From assembly GCA_002403305.1 (NCBI GenBank), contig DHHM01000001.1, positions 62,001 to 126,000 on the forward strand: a stretch of DNA of 64,000 nt. Reading direction: 5' to 3'. The translations under genes and the position numbers were made by a program. Source of the stretch: Bacteroidales bacterium UBA4772 (GTDB lineage: Bacteria; Bacteroidota; Bacteroidia; Bacteroidales; VadinHA17). The notes below the pieces were generated by a model, which was not told the origin of the DNA, did no database searches, and saw only the letters and a list, made by a program, of their open reading frames with translations. Below, piece by piece: positions 16,714-23,743 of the stretch. The stretch's first letter is position 1, and each line of letters opens with the position of its first letter.

Positions 16714-17301
16714 ATGAGACGAGCAAACAACAGTTTAAAAAGATGCCTGGCCTTGCTGTCGGTACTGTTGCTGATGATGACAGCATCCGCCCAGGATCCG
16801 GAGTTCAGGACAGAGGAGCCGAAGCCGCCGGTTGCACAGCGCCTCTATTTTGGGGGGTCATTTGGACTCCAGTTTGGGACTGTAACAAACATTGAGCTCT
16901 CACCTATAGTCGGTTTCTGGCTGCTGCCCCGCGTGGCCGTGGCGGCGGGACCCTCATTTCAGTATCTCAAAGCCCCGGGAGTAGGAACAACAATATTCGG
17001 AGGCAGGACATACCTCCAGTTCACACTGGTGCAGGACCTCAGTAACCTGATACCTGTTGGTGCAAGCACCGGAATATTTGTCCAGGGAGAATATGAACTG
17101 CTGAGCGTTGAAAAGAGATATGTGACTCTGTTCTATGAAGACGAGGGACGGGTCAGTAGTGGCAACTTTCTTGCCGGTGCAGGAATCTCTCAGCGAACCG
17201 GAAAAAGATCAAGCCTGAATATCACTTTTCTGTGGTGCGTCAGCGCCGACCGGTATGAACTCTATAGTAACCCGGTTATCAGGTTTGAGATGTATTTCTG
17301 A
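16714..17301 (+). CDS. Small outer-membrane beta-barrel-like protein
   Basis: Secreted protein of 195 aa with an N-terminal signal peptide (basic RRANNSLKR, hydrophobic core, cleavage after TASAQ). The mature protein starts with a proline-rich linker (EEPKPPVAQ) and then shows alternating polar/apolar strands: LYFGGSFGLQFG, IVGFWLLPRVAVAAG, AGAGISQRTGKRSSLNITFLW, and ends in an aromatic C-terminal strand (IRFEMYF) as expected for a barrel. This matches small OmpW/OMP_b-brl style proteins of Bacteroidota. No enzymatic motif is seen. It is 40 bases upstream of the SlyD-like gene and may be co-transcribed. Confidence 0.7.
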   Translation: MRRANNSLKRCLALLSVLLLMMTASAQDPEFRTEEPKPPVAQRLYFGGSFGLQFGTVTNIELSPIVGFWLLPRVAVAAGPSFQYLKAPGVGTTIFGGRTYLQFTLVQDLSNLIPVGASTGIFVQGEYELLSVEKRYVTLFYEDEGRVSSGNFLAGAGISQRTGKRSSLNITFLWCVSADRYELYSNPVIRFEMYF

Positions 17302-17341
17302 TTTAGATAGATGTATTTAATATGAATAAAACCAAATTATT

Positions 17342-17878
17342 ATGAAGATTGAGAATAAGAAATGTGCTTCTTTAACATACACTCTCCATGAGGACAGAGC
17401 TGAGGGCAGGGTAATAGAAGCGGTAGATGAATCGGCACCACTGACTTTCGTATTCGGATCTGGCAGAATGCTTCCTGCTTTCGAGGCAAACCTGGCCGGA
17501 CTGGAGGAAGGCGCGGCATTTGATTTCAAGCTTGCAGCAGCTGATGCCTATGGTGAGAAGCGGGAAGAGATGATCATCGACCTCCCGAAGAATATTTTTG
17601 AGGACGAAGGTGTTCTCAGAAGTGAAGTATGCTTTGTCGGAAACACTGTACCCATGATGGATTCGCAGGGTAACAGGATGAATGGTGTTGTTGTTGAAAT
17701 AGACGACTCTTCCGTGAAGATGGATTTCAACCATCCGTTGGCCGGAACCGATCTTCACTTCTCAGGTAAGATAGTTGGCGTGCGCGACGCTACGGCCGAA
17801 GAGCTGATGGGACCCTCATCAGGAGGCTGCTCATCATGCGGCAGCAGCGACAGCGGCTGCGGCGGCGACTGCGGCTGA
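17342..17878 (+). CDS. SlyD-like FKBP-type peptidyl-prolyl isomerase with metal-binding tail
   Basis: 178-residue FKBP-fold chaperone. The split FKBP domain is clear: LTFVFGSGRMLPAFEANLAGLEEG, AAADAYGEK, then an insert-in-flap part ending in DFNHPLAGTDLHFSGKIVGVRDAT, the SlyD signature. The tail after about residue 158 is rich in Cys, Ser and Gly (GGCSSCGSSDSGCGGDCG), seven... in total six cysteines by my reading, and probably binds a metal, as the His/Cys tail of SlyD binds nickel. Cytoplasmic: no signal peptide. It probably helps folding and metal delivery to enzymes such as hydrogenases, but no such genes are nearby. A short heptad-like stretch follows its stop. Confidence 0.88.
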   Translation: MKIENKKCASLTYTLHEDRAEGRVIEAVDESAPLTFVFGSGRMLPAFEANLAGLEEGAAFDFKLAAADAYGEKREEMIIDLPKNIFEDEGVLRSEVCFVGNTVPMMDSQGNRMNGVVVEIDDSSVKMDFNHPLAGTDLHFSGKIVGVRDATAEELMGPSSGGCSSCGSSDSGCGGDCG

Positions 17879-17880
17879 TA

Positions 17881-17912
17881 ATCAGAATTTTCGATTTGCG
17901 ATTTTTGGCTGA
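17881..17912. repeat. Short heptad-like repeat remnant
   Basis: TTTTCGATTTGCGATTTTTGG steps through CGATTTG/CGATTTT in 7-bp spacing, and GACTGAAGCC follows. It resembles the CGATTTG-type ladder at 40367-40432 and sits between convergent genes, like most copies. Confidence 0.45.
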
Positions 17913-17927
17913 CTGAAGCCTGGCCTA

Positions 17928-19163
17928 TTAAACCCTGAGTTCCTCGCCTTCCGACTTGGCAATGATCGCTGCTCCGCAGGAGTCCCCGTAAACATTGACA
18001 GTAGTGCGGAACATATCAAGCAGCCGGTCTACCGCCAGGATTAATCCAATACCTTCAAGCGGGAGTCCCACGGCAGTAAGCACTACCGCCATCATCACCA
18101 GTCCTGCCATTGGTATGCCCGCTGCTCCTATGGCAGCGAGCAGGGCTGTGAATACCACTATAAGCTGCTGCCCTATTGTCAGGTCAATACCATAGGCCTG
18201 GGCTATGAATATGACAGCTACGCACTCGTAAAGAGCCGTTCCGTCCATATTAATGGTTGCACCGAGAGGCAGGGTGAAGCTGGCTATCTTGTTCGACACT
18301 CCGTCTTTCGTCTCGACTGTCTCCATTGTCAACGGCAGAGTGGCATTCGACGATGAGGTGGAGAAAGCAGTTAACAAAACTGCAGACATGTTCTTGAAGT
18401 GCTTTACCGGGTTGACTTTACCTATGAACCTCAATATCAGCGGTAGTGTGATGAATGCATGTACCATCAGACCTGACAGTACTGTCAAAAAGTAGATGCC
18501 CATACTGCCTATCACTTCACTGACTTTGTTCCCAAGAAGCAGCTGTTGCGAAATTACCTTGGCTATGATGCTGAATACGCCAAGAGGGGTGAACCTGATG
18601 ACAAACATCGTAATCTTCATTACGACATCAAGAATCGCATTCAGCACATCCATAAGGACAACCCGCGGCTTTTCCCCGACTCGAGTCATAAAGAACCCGA
18701 ACATGACTGCAAAGAAGATGATTGACAGCATGTGCCCCTCTGACATCGATTCTATTATGTTTGTCGGAACGATCTTGATCAGGGTCTGCCCGAAACTGTC
18801 CTGCACAGCAGAAATATCCTCCACAGGTACCTGGAGACCAAGATCGGCCCCGACACCAGGCTTAAAAAGATGAACAAAGAAGAAGCCTGTCATAATTCCA
18901 AACAGGCTTGTCATTAAATAATACACGATCGTTTTCAGTCCCAGACGACCAAGGTTCTCGGCACTGCTGACATTGGCAACTCCGGTGGTGATGGAACAGA
19001 AAATTAAAGGAACGATGATCATGTTCAAAGCCCGCAGGAAAATTTCACCTATCCAGTTGGTGTACTTGGTGAGATCAGGAAAGAGATAACCGAAAAAGCC
19101 GCCAAGCACAAGCATTATCAGTATCTGCCAGTGGAGAGCGAGGGAAAATCTTCTTTTAACCAT
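17928..19163 (-). CDS. Dicarboxylate/amino acid:cation symporter (GltP/DctA family)
   Basis: Inner-membrane carrier of 411 aa, the family's normal size, that takes up glutamate, aspartate or C4-dicarboxylates with Na+ or H+. Eight hydrophobic segments are seen, together with the family motifs FSTSSSNATLPLTM (serine-rich re-entrant loop HP1), NMDGTALYECV (TM7 sodium/substrate site) and AAGIPMAGLVMMAVVL (HP2), followed by DRLLDMFRTTVNVYGDSCGAAI where the conserved Asp and Asn/Arg of TM8 bind substrate. Topology starts with a cytoplasmic basic N-terminus. It has a long AT-rich upstream region of 658 bases, shared with the XRE gene on the other strand. The substrate cannot be settled from motifs alone. 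Confidence 0.92.
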   Translation of the reverse strand: MVKRRFSLALHWQILIMLVLGGFFGYLFPDLTKYTNWIGEIFLRALNMIIVPLIFCSITTGVANVSSAENLGRLGLKTIVYYLMTSLFGIMTGFFFVHLFKPGVGADLGLQVPVEDISAVQDSFGQTLIKIVPTNIIESMSEGHMLSIIFFAVMFGFFMTRVGEKPRVVLMDVLNAILDVVMKITMFVIRFTPLGVFSIIAKVISQQLLLGNKVSEVIGSMGIYFLTVLSGLMVHAFITLPLILRFIGKVNPVKHFKNMSAVLLTAFSTSSSNATLPLTMETVETKDGVSNKIASFTLPLGATINMDGTALYECVAVIFIAQAYGIDLTIGQQLIVVFTALLAAIGAAGIPMAGLVMMAVVLTAVGLPLEGIGLILAVDRLLDMFRTTVNVYGDSCGAAIIAKSEGEELRV

Positions 19164-19747
19164 CTGTCGTAAAATTTTAATAGCAATCAGGCCGTATGCG
19201 TGCTCGATAATCTTTTACCGGCTGAAGATAATCAAAAGATTATTCAGAAAAAGATGTTTTAAATTATCTGTCCTGATTTTGAAATTCCTGTACAATAGGA
19301 GGGATGGGCCAAAAAAATCAATTCTGAGACAGTTAAGCGTTCGTACGCCCATATGATTATTCTCCACTCACAATATCGAGAATTTCATTAACGAATATCT
19401 CTGATTTACAGATGTAAATAACTATCCCAGGACATAAGATGAGATAAGTAATTACAATTGTCAATGACCGCTGTATATAGATGTAAAGAAATTTGATTTA
19501 CTTCTAATCTGGATATTAATATATTGTTTACCAGTATTTTAATTAAATTCACTTAAACATGAGATTAACTCATTATACCAGGTAGTGAGCCTTCCTTTTT
19601 AGAATTAAACTCTAATTATTGTTTAATTACCACATAATCAATCTATATAGTAATCTAAAGTGAAGCATTACTACAGTAATATACAATCATAATGAACTAC
19701 CTCACCCCTTGAATTCTTGTACTGCAGTAAATTGTTATATCGATACA
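19164..19747. promoter_or_regulatory. Long AT-rich intergenic region with scattered palindromes
   Basis: No gene or RNA is recognised in this stretch, which is clearly richer in A+T than its neighbours. It holds an exact palindrome TTACAGATGTAA at 19406-19417, a one-mismatch site TTACAATTGTCA at 19452-19463, a half site (TGTAA) at 19482, and variants ATTACTACAGTAAT at 19667-19680 and GTACTGCAGTAA at 19719-19730. The first four share the TTACA-n2-TGTAA pattern of the array just downstream. The likely reader is the XRE protein encoded at 19822. Confidence 0.6.
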
Positions 19748-19806
19748 TTACAAGTGTAAATCAAATATAGTTACACATGTAATTAGATAGATAATTACAT
19801 TTGTAA
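19748..19806 (+). promoter_or_regulatory. Array of three palindromic operators in front of the XRE regulator
   Basis: Three perfect 12-bp palindromes of the form TTACA-n2-TGTAA: TTACAAGTGTAA (19748-19759), TTACACATGTAA (19771-19782) and TTACATTTGTAA (19795-19806). Their starts are 23 and 24 bp apart, about two helical turns, so proteins bound to each would face the same side. The last contains TACATTTG (19796-19803), an exact -7 box, and ends 15 bases before the ATG, so binding should block transcription. Autorepression by the following gene is the simplest reading. Confidence 0.72.
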
Positions 19807-19821
19807 AAACAAATAATTGTC

Positions 19822-20265
19822 ATGAAGGATCGTATACTTGCCTTTTTACAGAGTGAAAACAAGAGTTATGCTCAGTTTGCCGAGGAGATTGGGGTTCAAC
19901 CTTCAGGCATCTCCCATATTCTCTCAGGAAGAAACAATCCCAGTCTTGACTTTGTAGTGAAGATGCTTGACCGGTATGATTCTCTGTCAACTGACTGGCT
20001 GTTATTCGGGAGGGGAGAGATGTACCGGTATACGGCCCAGCCTACGCTGTTTGACGTGGAGCCTGTAAATTCAGCTCAGGACGATTCGCAGCATGAAGTG
20101 GCACCTGAGCCCCGTCCGGATACTTTGCCGGGTCCTGAAGAGCGTGAAACCGGTCCTGCGAGTAAAAAATTGAGGGGAGATCTGACCTCTGTGAGCGAGA
20201 AAAGGCTGGAGAAGGTACTTTTGTTTTACAGCGATAAAAGTTTCACTGAATACCTTCCCTCCTGA
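19822..20265 (+). CDS. XRE-family helix-turn-helix transcription regulator
   Basis: 147-residue DNA-binding protein. Residues about 3-65 form a Cro/CI-type helix-turn-helix: YAQFAEEIGVQPSGISHILSGRNNPSLDFVVKMLDRY, followed by STDWLLFGRGEMY, a sequence typical of Bacteroidota XRE proteins. The rest is a low-complexity, Pro/Glu-rich linker (EVAPEPRPDTLPGPEERE) and a short C-terminal helix; no sensor domain is visible, so it may respond through partners or dosage. The strongest clue to its role is the array of TTACA-n2-TGTAA palindromes immediately upstream, which probably makes it autoregulated. pyrK-pyrD follows 45 bases after its stop, but a separate TAATTTTG box at 20286-20293 suggests these genes have their own promoter. 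Confidence 0.82.
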   Translation: MKDRILAFLQSENKSYAQFAEEIGVQPSGISHILSGRNNPSLDFVVKMLDRYDSLSTDWLLFGRGEMYRYTAQPTLFDVEPVNSAQDDSQHEVAPEPRPDTLPGPEERETGPASKKLRGDLTSVSEKRLEKVLLFYSDKSFTEYLPS

Positions 20266-20309
20266 CAGAATCTGATCAAATTGTCTAATTTTGCAGGCAA
20301 AGATGCCTG

Positions 20310-21089
20310 ATGAGCAAGAGGATTGAAGATCTTACCGTAACTGAAAACCACAGGCTGGCCGAAGGCTTCTTTGTTGTGAAGGTTTCTTCATCAGCAGGTC
20401 TGCCGGAGATACTGCCGGGTCAGTTTGTTCAGGTACTTGTGACTGAGAGTCCTTCAACTTTTCTCCGGAGACCGATCTCGGTACACGATGTGGACTACCT
20501 GTCAAATACAATTTCCCTGCTGATACAGGTAGCTGGAGCAGGTACAGAAAGGCTCTCAAGGCTACGCAATGGAGAAACCATCAACCTGATCTACCCGCTT
20601 GGAAACGCCTTCACATTACCAGTTCTCGGCGATAAAGTGCTGCTTGCCGGCGGTGGATGTGGCATGGCACCCCTGCTCTTCCTGGGACGTAAGATAAAGG
20701 AGTCGGGCATTGAACCGCAGTTTGCACTGGGATTTCGCAACCGGTCAAGGATACTGGAGCATGAGCAGTTCAGAGATCTGGGCACGGTGCACCTCGCAAC
20801 GGAGGATGGGTCGGAAGGACACAGGGGATTCATTACCGATATTCCGGCCTTCAGGGAAAGTAAATGGGACAGGGTTTACTGCTGCGGTCCTGAGCCGATG
20901 ATGAAGGCAGTGGCAGCCCTCTGCCTCGAACGAGACATCTTCTGCGAGGTGTCGCTGGAGAACCTTATGGCCTGCGGAATGGGTATCTGCCTCTGCTGTA
21001 TCGTTCCAACCACCTCGGGAAACCTCTGCTCATGCACTGACGGACCGGTATTTAATATTCGCGACCTCAAATGGCAGACCTCAGAATAA
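20310..21089 (+). CDS. pyrK: PyrK, electron-transfer subunit of dihydroorotate dehydrogenase B
   Basis: FAD and [2Fe-2S] subunit (259 aa) that passes electrons from the PyrD catalytic subunit to NAD+. It has the ferredoxin-reductase-like FAD part (FLRRPISVHDVD, RxxS-type), an NAD part starting LLAGGGCGMAPLLFLG, CCGPEPMM, and the four-Cys [2Fe-2S] cluster in ENLMACGMGICLCC...LCSC. The gene overlaps pyrD by 19 bases, so the two products are made together as needed for the PyrK2-PyrD2 complex. A TAATTTTG box 16 bases upstream of the ATG is a good -7 candidate. Role: fourth step of pyrimidine synthesis with NAD+ as acceptor. Confidence 0.94.
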   Translation: MSKRIEDLTVTENHRLAEGFFVVKVSSSAGLPEILPGQFVQVLVTESPSTFLRRPISVHDVDYLSNTISLLIQVAGAGTERLSRLRNGETINLIYPLGNAFTLPVLGDKVLLAGGGCGMAPLLFLGRKIKESGIEPQFALGFRNRSRILEHEQFRDLGTVHLATEDGSEGHRGFITDIPAFRESKWDRVYCCGPEPMMKAVAALCLERDIFCEVSLENLMACGMGICLCCIVPTTSGNLCSCTDGPVFNIRDLKWQTSE

Positions 21090-21985
21090 AAATAGGATCC
21101 CTGGAGCTCAGAAACCCGGTGATGCTGGCATCAGGCACCTGCGGCTACGGTGCTGAGCTGGAAGATTTAATCGACCTGACTAAGCTTGGAGCTATCGTTG
21201 TCAAGGGTACCACCCTTGAGCCAAGGGAAGGCAACCCATACCCGCGTATGGCTGAGACAGCCTCGGGGATGCTCAATGCGGTGGGACTGCAGAACAAGGG
21301 AATCGGTTATTTTGAGAAACATATCTACCCGAAACTGGCAGAGTATGATACACATGTTATCGTAAATGTCAACGGCAACACTGTTGAAGACTATATTGAG
21401 CTTGCACGACGCATCGACAGACTGACAGCCATCCCTGCAATTGAACTGAACATTTCCTGTCCCAACGTGAAACAGGGCGGAATGATCTTCGGTACCAATC
21501 CCACATCAGCCAGGGAGGTCATCGCAGCAGTCCGGCAAGCCTACAGCAAGACCCTGATAGTCAAACTATCGCCAAACGTTACCGATATTACCGAGTTTGC
21601 ACGCATATCCGAGGAGGAGGGAGCTGAGGCTGTCTCGCTCGTGAATACCCTCCTTGGCATGGCAGTGGATCCCAAAACCATGAAACCTGTTCTGTCGACG
21701 GTCACGGGAGGCCTGTCGGGACCCGCCATCAAACCCGTGGCTCTCAGGATGGTGTGGCAGGCTGCCAGGGCGGTAAAAATACCAGTAATAGGCATGGGCG
21801 GAATTATGAACGGTGATGATGCCCTGGAATTTATTATGGCAGGTGCCACAGCTGTTCAGATAGGTACCGCCACCTTCATCGAGCCGCGAACAGCCCTCAA
21901 TGCAATAATAAGTATCGATTCACTCCTTGCGGAAAGGAATTTTGACTCCGTCGCCAATATTATCGGCATAATTAATAGGATTTAA
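21071..21985 (+). CDS. pyrD: Dihydroorotate dehydrogenase, class 1B catalytic subunit
   Basis: FMN enzyme of 304 aa oxidising dihydroorotate to orotate. Class 1B is shown by the adjacent pyrK and by the sequence: NPVMLASGTCGYG at the FMN site, NAVGLQNKGIGYFE, NISCPNVKQGG with the catalytic Cys (classes 1 use Cys rather than Ser), VKLSPNVTDI, VNTLLGMAVD, GGLSGPAIKPVALRMV and GMGGIMNGDDALEFIMAGATAVQIGTATF, the phosphate-binding end. No membrane helix. It overlaps pyrK by 19 bases. Terminates the pair: the Lrp gene is 71 bases downstream with its own TAAATTTG box. Confidence 0.96.
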   Translation: MADLRIKIGSLELRNPVMLASGTCGYGAELEDLIDLTKLGAIVVKGTTLEPREGNPYPRMAETASGMLNAVGLQNKGIGYFEKHIYPKLAEYDTHVIVNVNGNTVEDYIELARRIDRLTAIPAIELNISCPNVKQGGMIFGTNPTSAREVIAAVRQAYSKTLIVKLSPNVTDITEFARISEEEGAEAVSLVNTLLGMAVDPKTMKPVLSTVTGGLSGPAIKPVALRMVWQAARAVKIPVIGMGGIMNGDDALEFIMAGATAVQIGTATFIEPRTALNAIISIDSLLAERNFDSVANIIGIINRI

Positions 21986-22056
21986 GTCCATTTTGCTTTA
22001 AATTTGTAAATTTCTTGGCGGAATTTATATCGTTAACTAAATTATAGAAAGTGATC

Positions 22057-22527
22057 ATGGCAGAAAATTTGCAGATTGACAATCTGGACAGAAAGATCCT
22101 GGACATTATAACAAAGAATGCCAGGATACCCTATCTTGAGGTGGCACGGGAATGTAATGTCTCAGGCGCGGCAATACATCAGAGGGTTCAGAGACTTATT
22201 CGGACGGGTGTTATTAAAGGGTCGGAGTTCAAGGTTGACCCAATAATGGTAGGCTTCAGAACCTGCGCTTATATTGGCCTCTATCTCGACAACCCCGGCA
22301 AATACAAGGAGGTGATCAAGAAGCTCGCAGACATCCCTGAGGTAATTGAATGTCACTATACTACAGGCAACTACTCACTCTTCATCAAGGTCTATACCCA
22401 TGACAATGAGCACCTTCGCGAGGTACTTACCGAGAAGGTACAGGCTATAACCGGCGTTGTGAGAACAGAGACGCTGATATCCCTCGAGGAATCAATCAGC
22501 AGGCAGATACCGGTGCTCTCGAAGTAA
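22057..22527 (+). CDS. Lrp/AsnC-family transcription regulator
   Basis: 156-residue regulator with the two-part Lrp plan: an N-terminal winged helix-turn-helix (DNLDRKILDIITKNARIPYLEVARECNVSGAAIHQRVQRL) and a C-terminal RAM/ligand domain (CAYIGLYLDNPGKYKEVIKKLADIPEVIECHYTTGNYSLFIKVY). Such proteins form octamers and respond to amino acids. I use the ATG at 22057; a GTG two codons upstream is in frame. A TAAATTTG box at 21999-22006 is a possible -7 element, giving a leader of about 45 bases. A terminator follows at 22551. Target genes are unknown; neighbouring pyrimidine genes are probably not its targets. Confidence 0.9.
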   Translation: MAENLQIDNLDRKILDIITKNARIPYLEVARECNVSGAAIHQRVQRLIRTGVIKGSEFKVDPIMVGFRTCAYIGLYLDNPGKYKEVIKKLADIPEVIECHYTTGNYSLFIKVYTHDNEHLREVLTEKVQAITGVVRTETLISLEESISRQIPVLSK

Positions 22528-22550
22528 TCAGGCAGATAAACTAAAAAATT

Positions 22551-22581
22551 GAGGGACTTCCTGACGGATGTCCCTTTTTTT
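22551..22581 (+). terminator. Rho-independent terminator after the Lrp gene
   Basis: GAGGGACTTCC pairs with GGATGTCCCT around a short loop, one mismatch, and is followed by a run of seven T's. It starts 24 bases after the stop codon. Confidence 0.82.
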
Positions 22582-22584
22582 CTG

Positions 22585-22652
22585 AAGGGGGAAGCGAGCG
22601 TGGAAAATGATCCTGTGAATCATTTTAGCGAGCTGTCGGACTGCAGGGGGGA
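22585..22652 (+). repeat. ~70-bp dispersed repeat, copy 1 (next to tRNA-Lys)
   Basis: GCGAGCG at 22594, then AATGATCC, GTG, CATTTTAGCGAGC, CGGA, TG and AGGGGGG in that order. The same sequence of blocks occurs in reverse orientation at 48620-48688. AAAATGAT and ATCATTTT form a hairpin inside, between two direct GCGAGC copies. An open frame here reads NDPVNHFSE, which looks like chance coding in a repeat. Confidence 0.75.
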
Positions 22653-22667
22653 ACAACACTGTACTAT

Positions 22668-22693
22668 AAAAAAAAAGGCAGCCCTTGCTGCCT
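22668..22693 (-). terminator. Terminator of tRNA-Lys
   Basis: On the reverse strand AGGCAGC, a 4-base loop AAGG, GCTGCCT, then eight or more T's. It begins four bases after the mature 3' end of the tRNA. Confidence 0.9.
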
Positions 22694-22696
22694 TCG

Positions 22697-22769
22697 TGAT
22701 CCAGCTGGGGCTCGAACCCAGGACCCCATCCTTAAAAGGGATGTGCTCTACCAGCTGAGCTACTGAATC
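22697..22769 (-). tRNA. tRNA-Lys (anticodon UUU)
   Basis: 73 nt with all arms: acceptor GATTCAG/CTGGATC, D-arm GCTC..GAGC, anticodon stem CATCC/GGATG around CTTTTAA (anticodon TTT), T-arm CTGGG-TTCGAGC-CCCAG, discriminator A. The 3' CCA is not encoded, usual for this phylum. It has its own promoter and terminator. Confidence 0.97.
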
Positions 22770-22789
22770 AGTCCATTTTTTTGAGAGTG

Positions 22790-22820
22790 CAAATGTAGAG
22801 CAAAAATTAATCCCGTCAAA
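22790..22820 (-). promoter_or_regulatory. Promoter of tRNA-Lys
   Basis: On the reverse strand TTTG (22820-22817), a 19-base spacer, then TACATTTG (22797-22790): a full match to the Bacteroidota -33/-7 consensus. The start of transcription would be near 22783, about 14 bases before the mature 5' end. Confidence 0.82.
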
Positions 22821-22916
22821 AAAAAAGGTCCCACTTTTGCCCAAATTTGTAAAAATTTCTCCGATCCTGCATGTGAGGACAAAATGTGATTATATTTATC
22901 GCCCATCTGACAGCCA

Positions 22917-23738
22917 ATGAGACGCAACATTTTCCGCGATAAAGTTGTGATTGTTACCGGCGCTTCCTCAGGTATAGGAAGAGCCACAGCACTGGAGTTC
23001 GCCCGCCATGGCAGCAGGGTGGTTCTGGCAGCACGCTCTGCCGAACGGCTCGCCCACCTGGAAAAGGAGATCACAGCGATGGGAGCAGAGGTACTGGCAT
23101 GCGTAACCGACGTGTCAGTGGAGGATGACTGCCGCAAGCTGGTCGAAAAAACAGTGGAGAAATTTGGCACCATCCATATCCTGATAAACAATGCCGGGAT
23201 ATCAATGAGAGCTTTATTTGACGATGTTGATATCTCTGTACTGAAGCGACTTATGGATGTCAATTTCTGGGGAACCGTCTACTGTACCAGGTATGCGCTG
23301 CCCTATATCGTCAGCAACAGGGGATCGATTGTCGGCGTCTCCTCCACTGCCGGATTTCACGGATTGCCGGGACGCACTGGTTACTCCGCCTCGAAATTTG
23401 CCATTCACGGCTTCCTCGAGACCGTCAGGATAGAGAACCTAAAGGAGAAGCTCCACATCATGATCATCGCCCCGGGATTCACCACCTCTGAGGTGCGCAA
23501 GCATGCACTGCTTGCCGATGGCTCGGAGCAGGGCCACTCGCCCCGGGAGGAGAAGAAGATGATGTCTGCCGAATATGTGGCAAGATGGATACTCAAGGGC
23601 ATCCGCAAGAAGAAGAGAAACAAGATCATGACCTGGGCAGGCCGCTTTACCGCCCTGCTGCAGAGGGTAACCCCCGCGCTGGTCGACTACGCTTACTACC
23701 TCGAGATGAAGAGGGAGCCAAACTCACCCCTTAAATAA
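22917..23738 (+). CDS. SDR-family oxidoreductase
   Basis: Short-chain dehydrogenase of 273 aa. TGASSGIGRAT at the NAD(P) site, NNAGISMRALF in the middle, GVSSTAGFHGLPGRTGYSASKFA with the Ser and YxxxK catalytic residues, then APGFTTSEVRKHALLADGS. The C-terminal KKKRNKIMTWAGRFTALLQRVTPALVDYAYYL is basic and amphipathic, which suggests contact with the membrane, as in the DltE/17-beta-HSD-like SDRs that act on lipids. The substrate is unknown. rel follows five bases after the stop, so they are probably one transcript. Confidence 0.88.
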   Translation: MRRNIFRDKVVIVTGASSGIGRATALEFARHGSRVVLAARSAERLAHLEKEITAMGAEVLACVTDVSVEDDCRKLVEKTVEKFGTIHILINNAGISMRALFDDVDISVLKRLMDVNFWGTVYCTRYALPYIVSNRGSIVGVSSTAGFHGLPGRTGYSASKFAIHGFLETVRIENLKEKLHIMIIAPGFTTSEVRKHALLADGSEQGHSPREEKKMMSAEYVARWILKGIRKKKRNKIMTWAGRFTALLQRVTPALVDYAYYLEMKREPNSPLK

Positions 23739-23743
23739 GAATC

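Noticed and set aside
22549..22758. 69-codon forward frame with NDPVNHFSE
   Set aside because: It runs through a terminator, a dispersed repeat and an antisense tRNA-Lys; the second copy of the repeat has an indel, so coding is not conserved.
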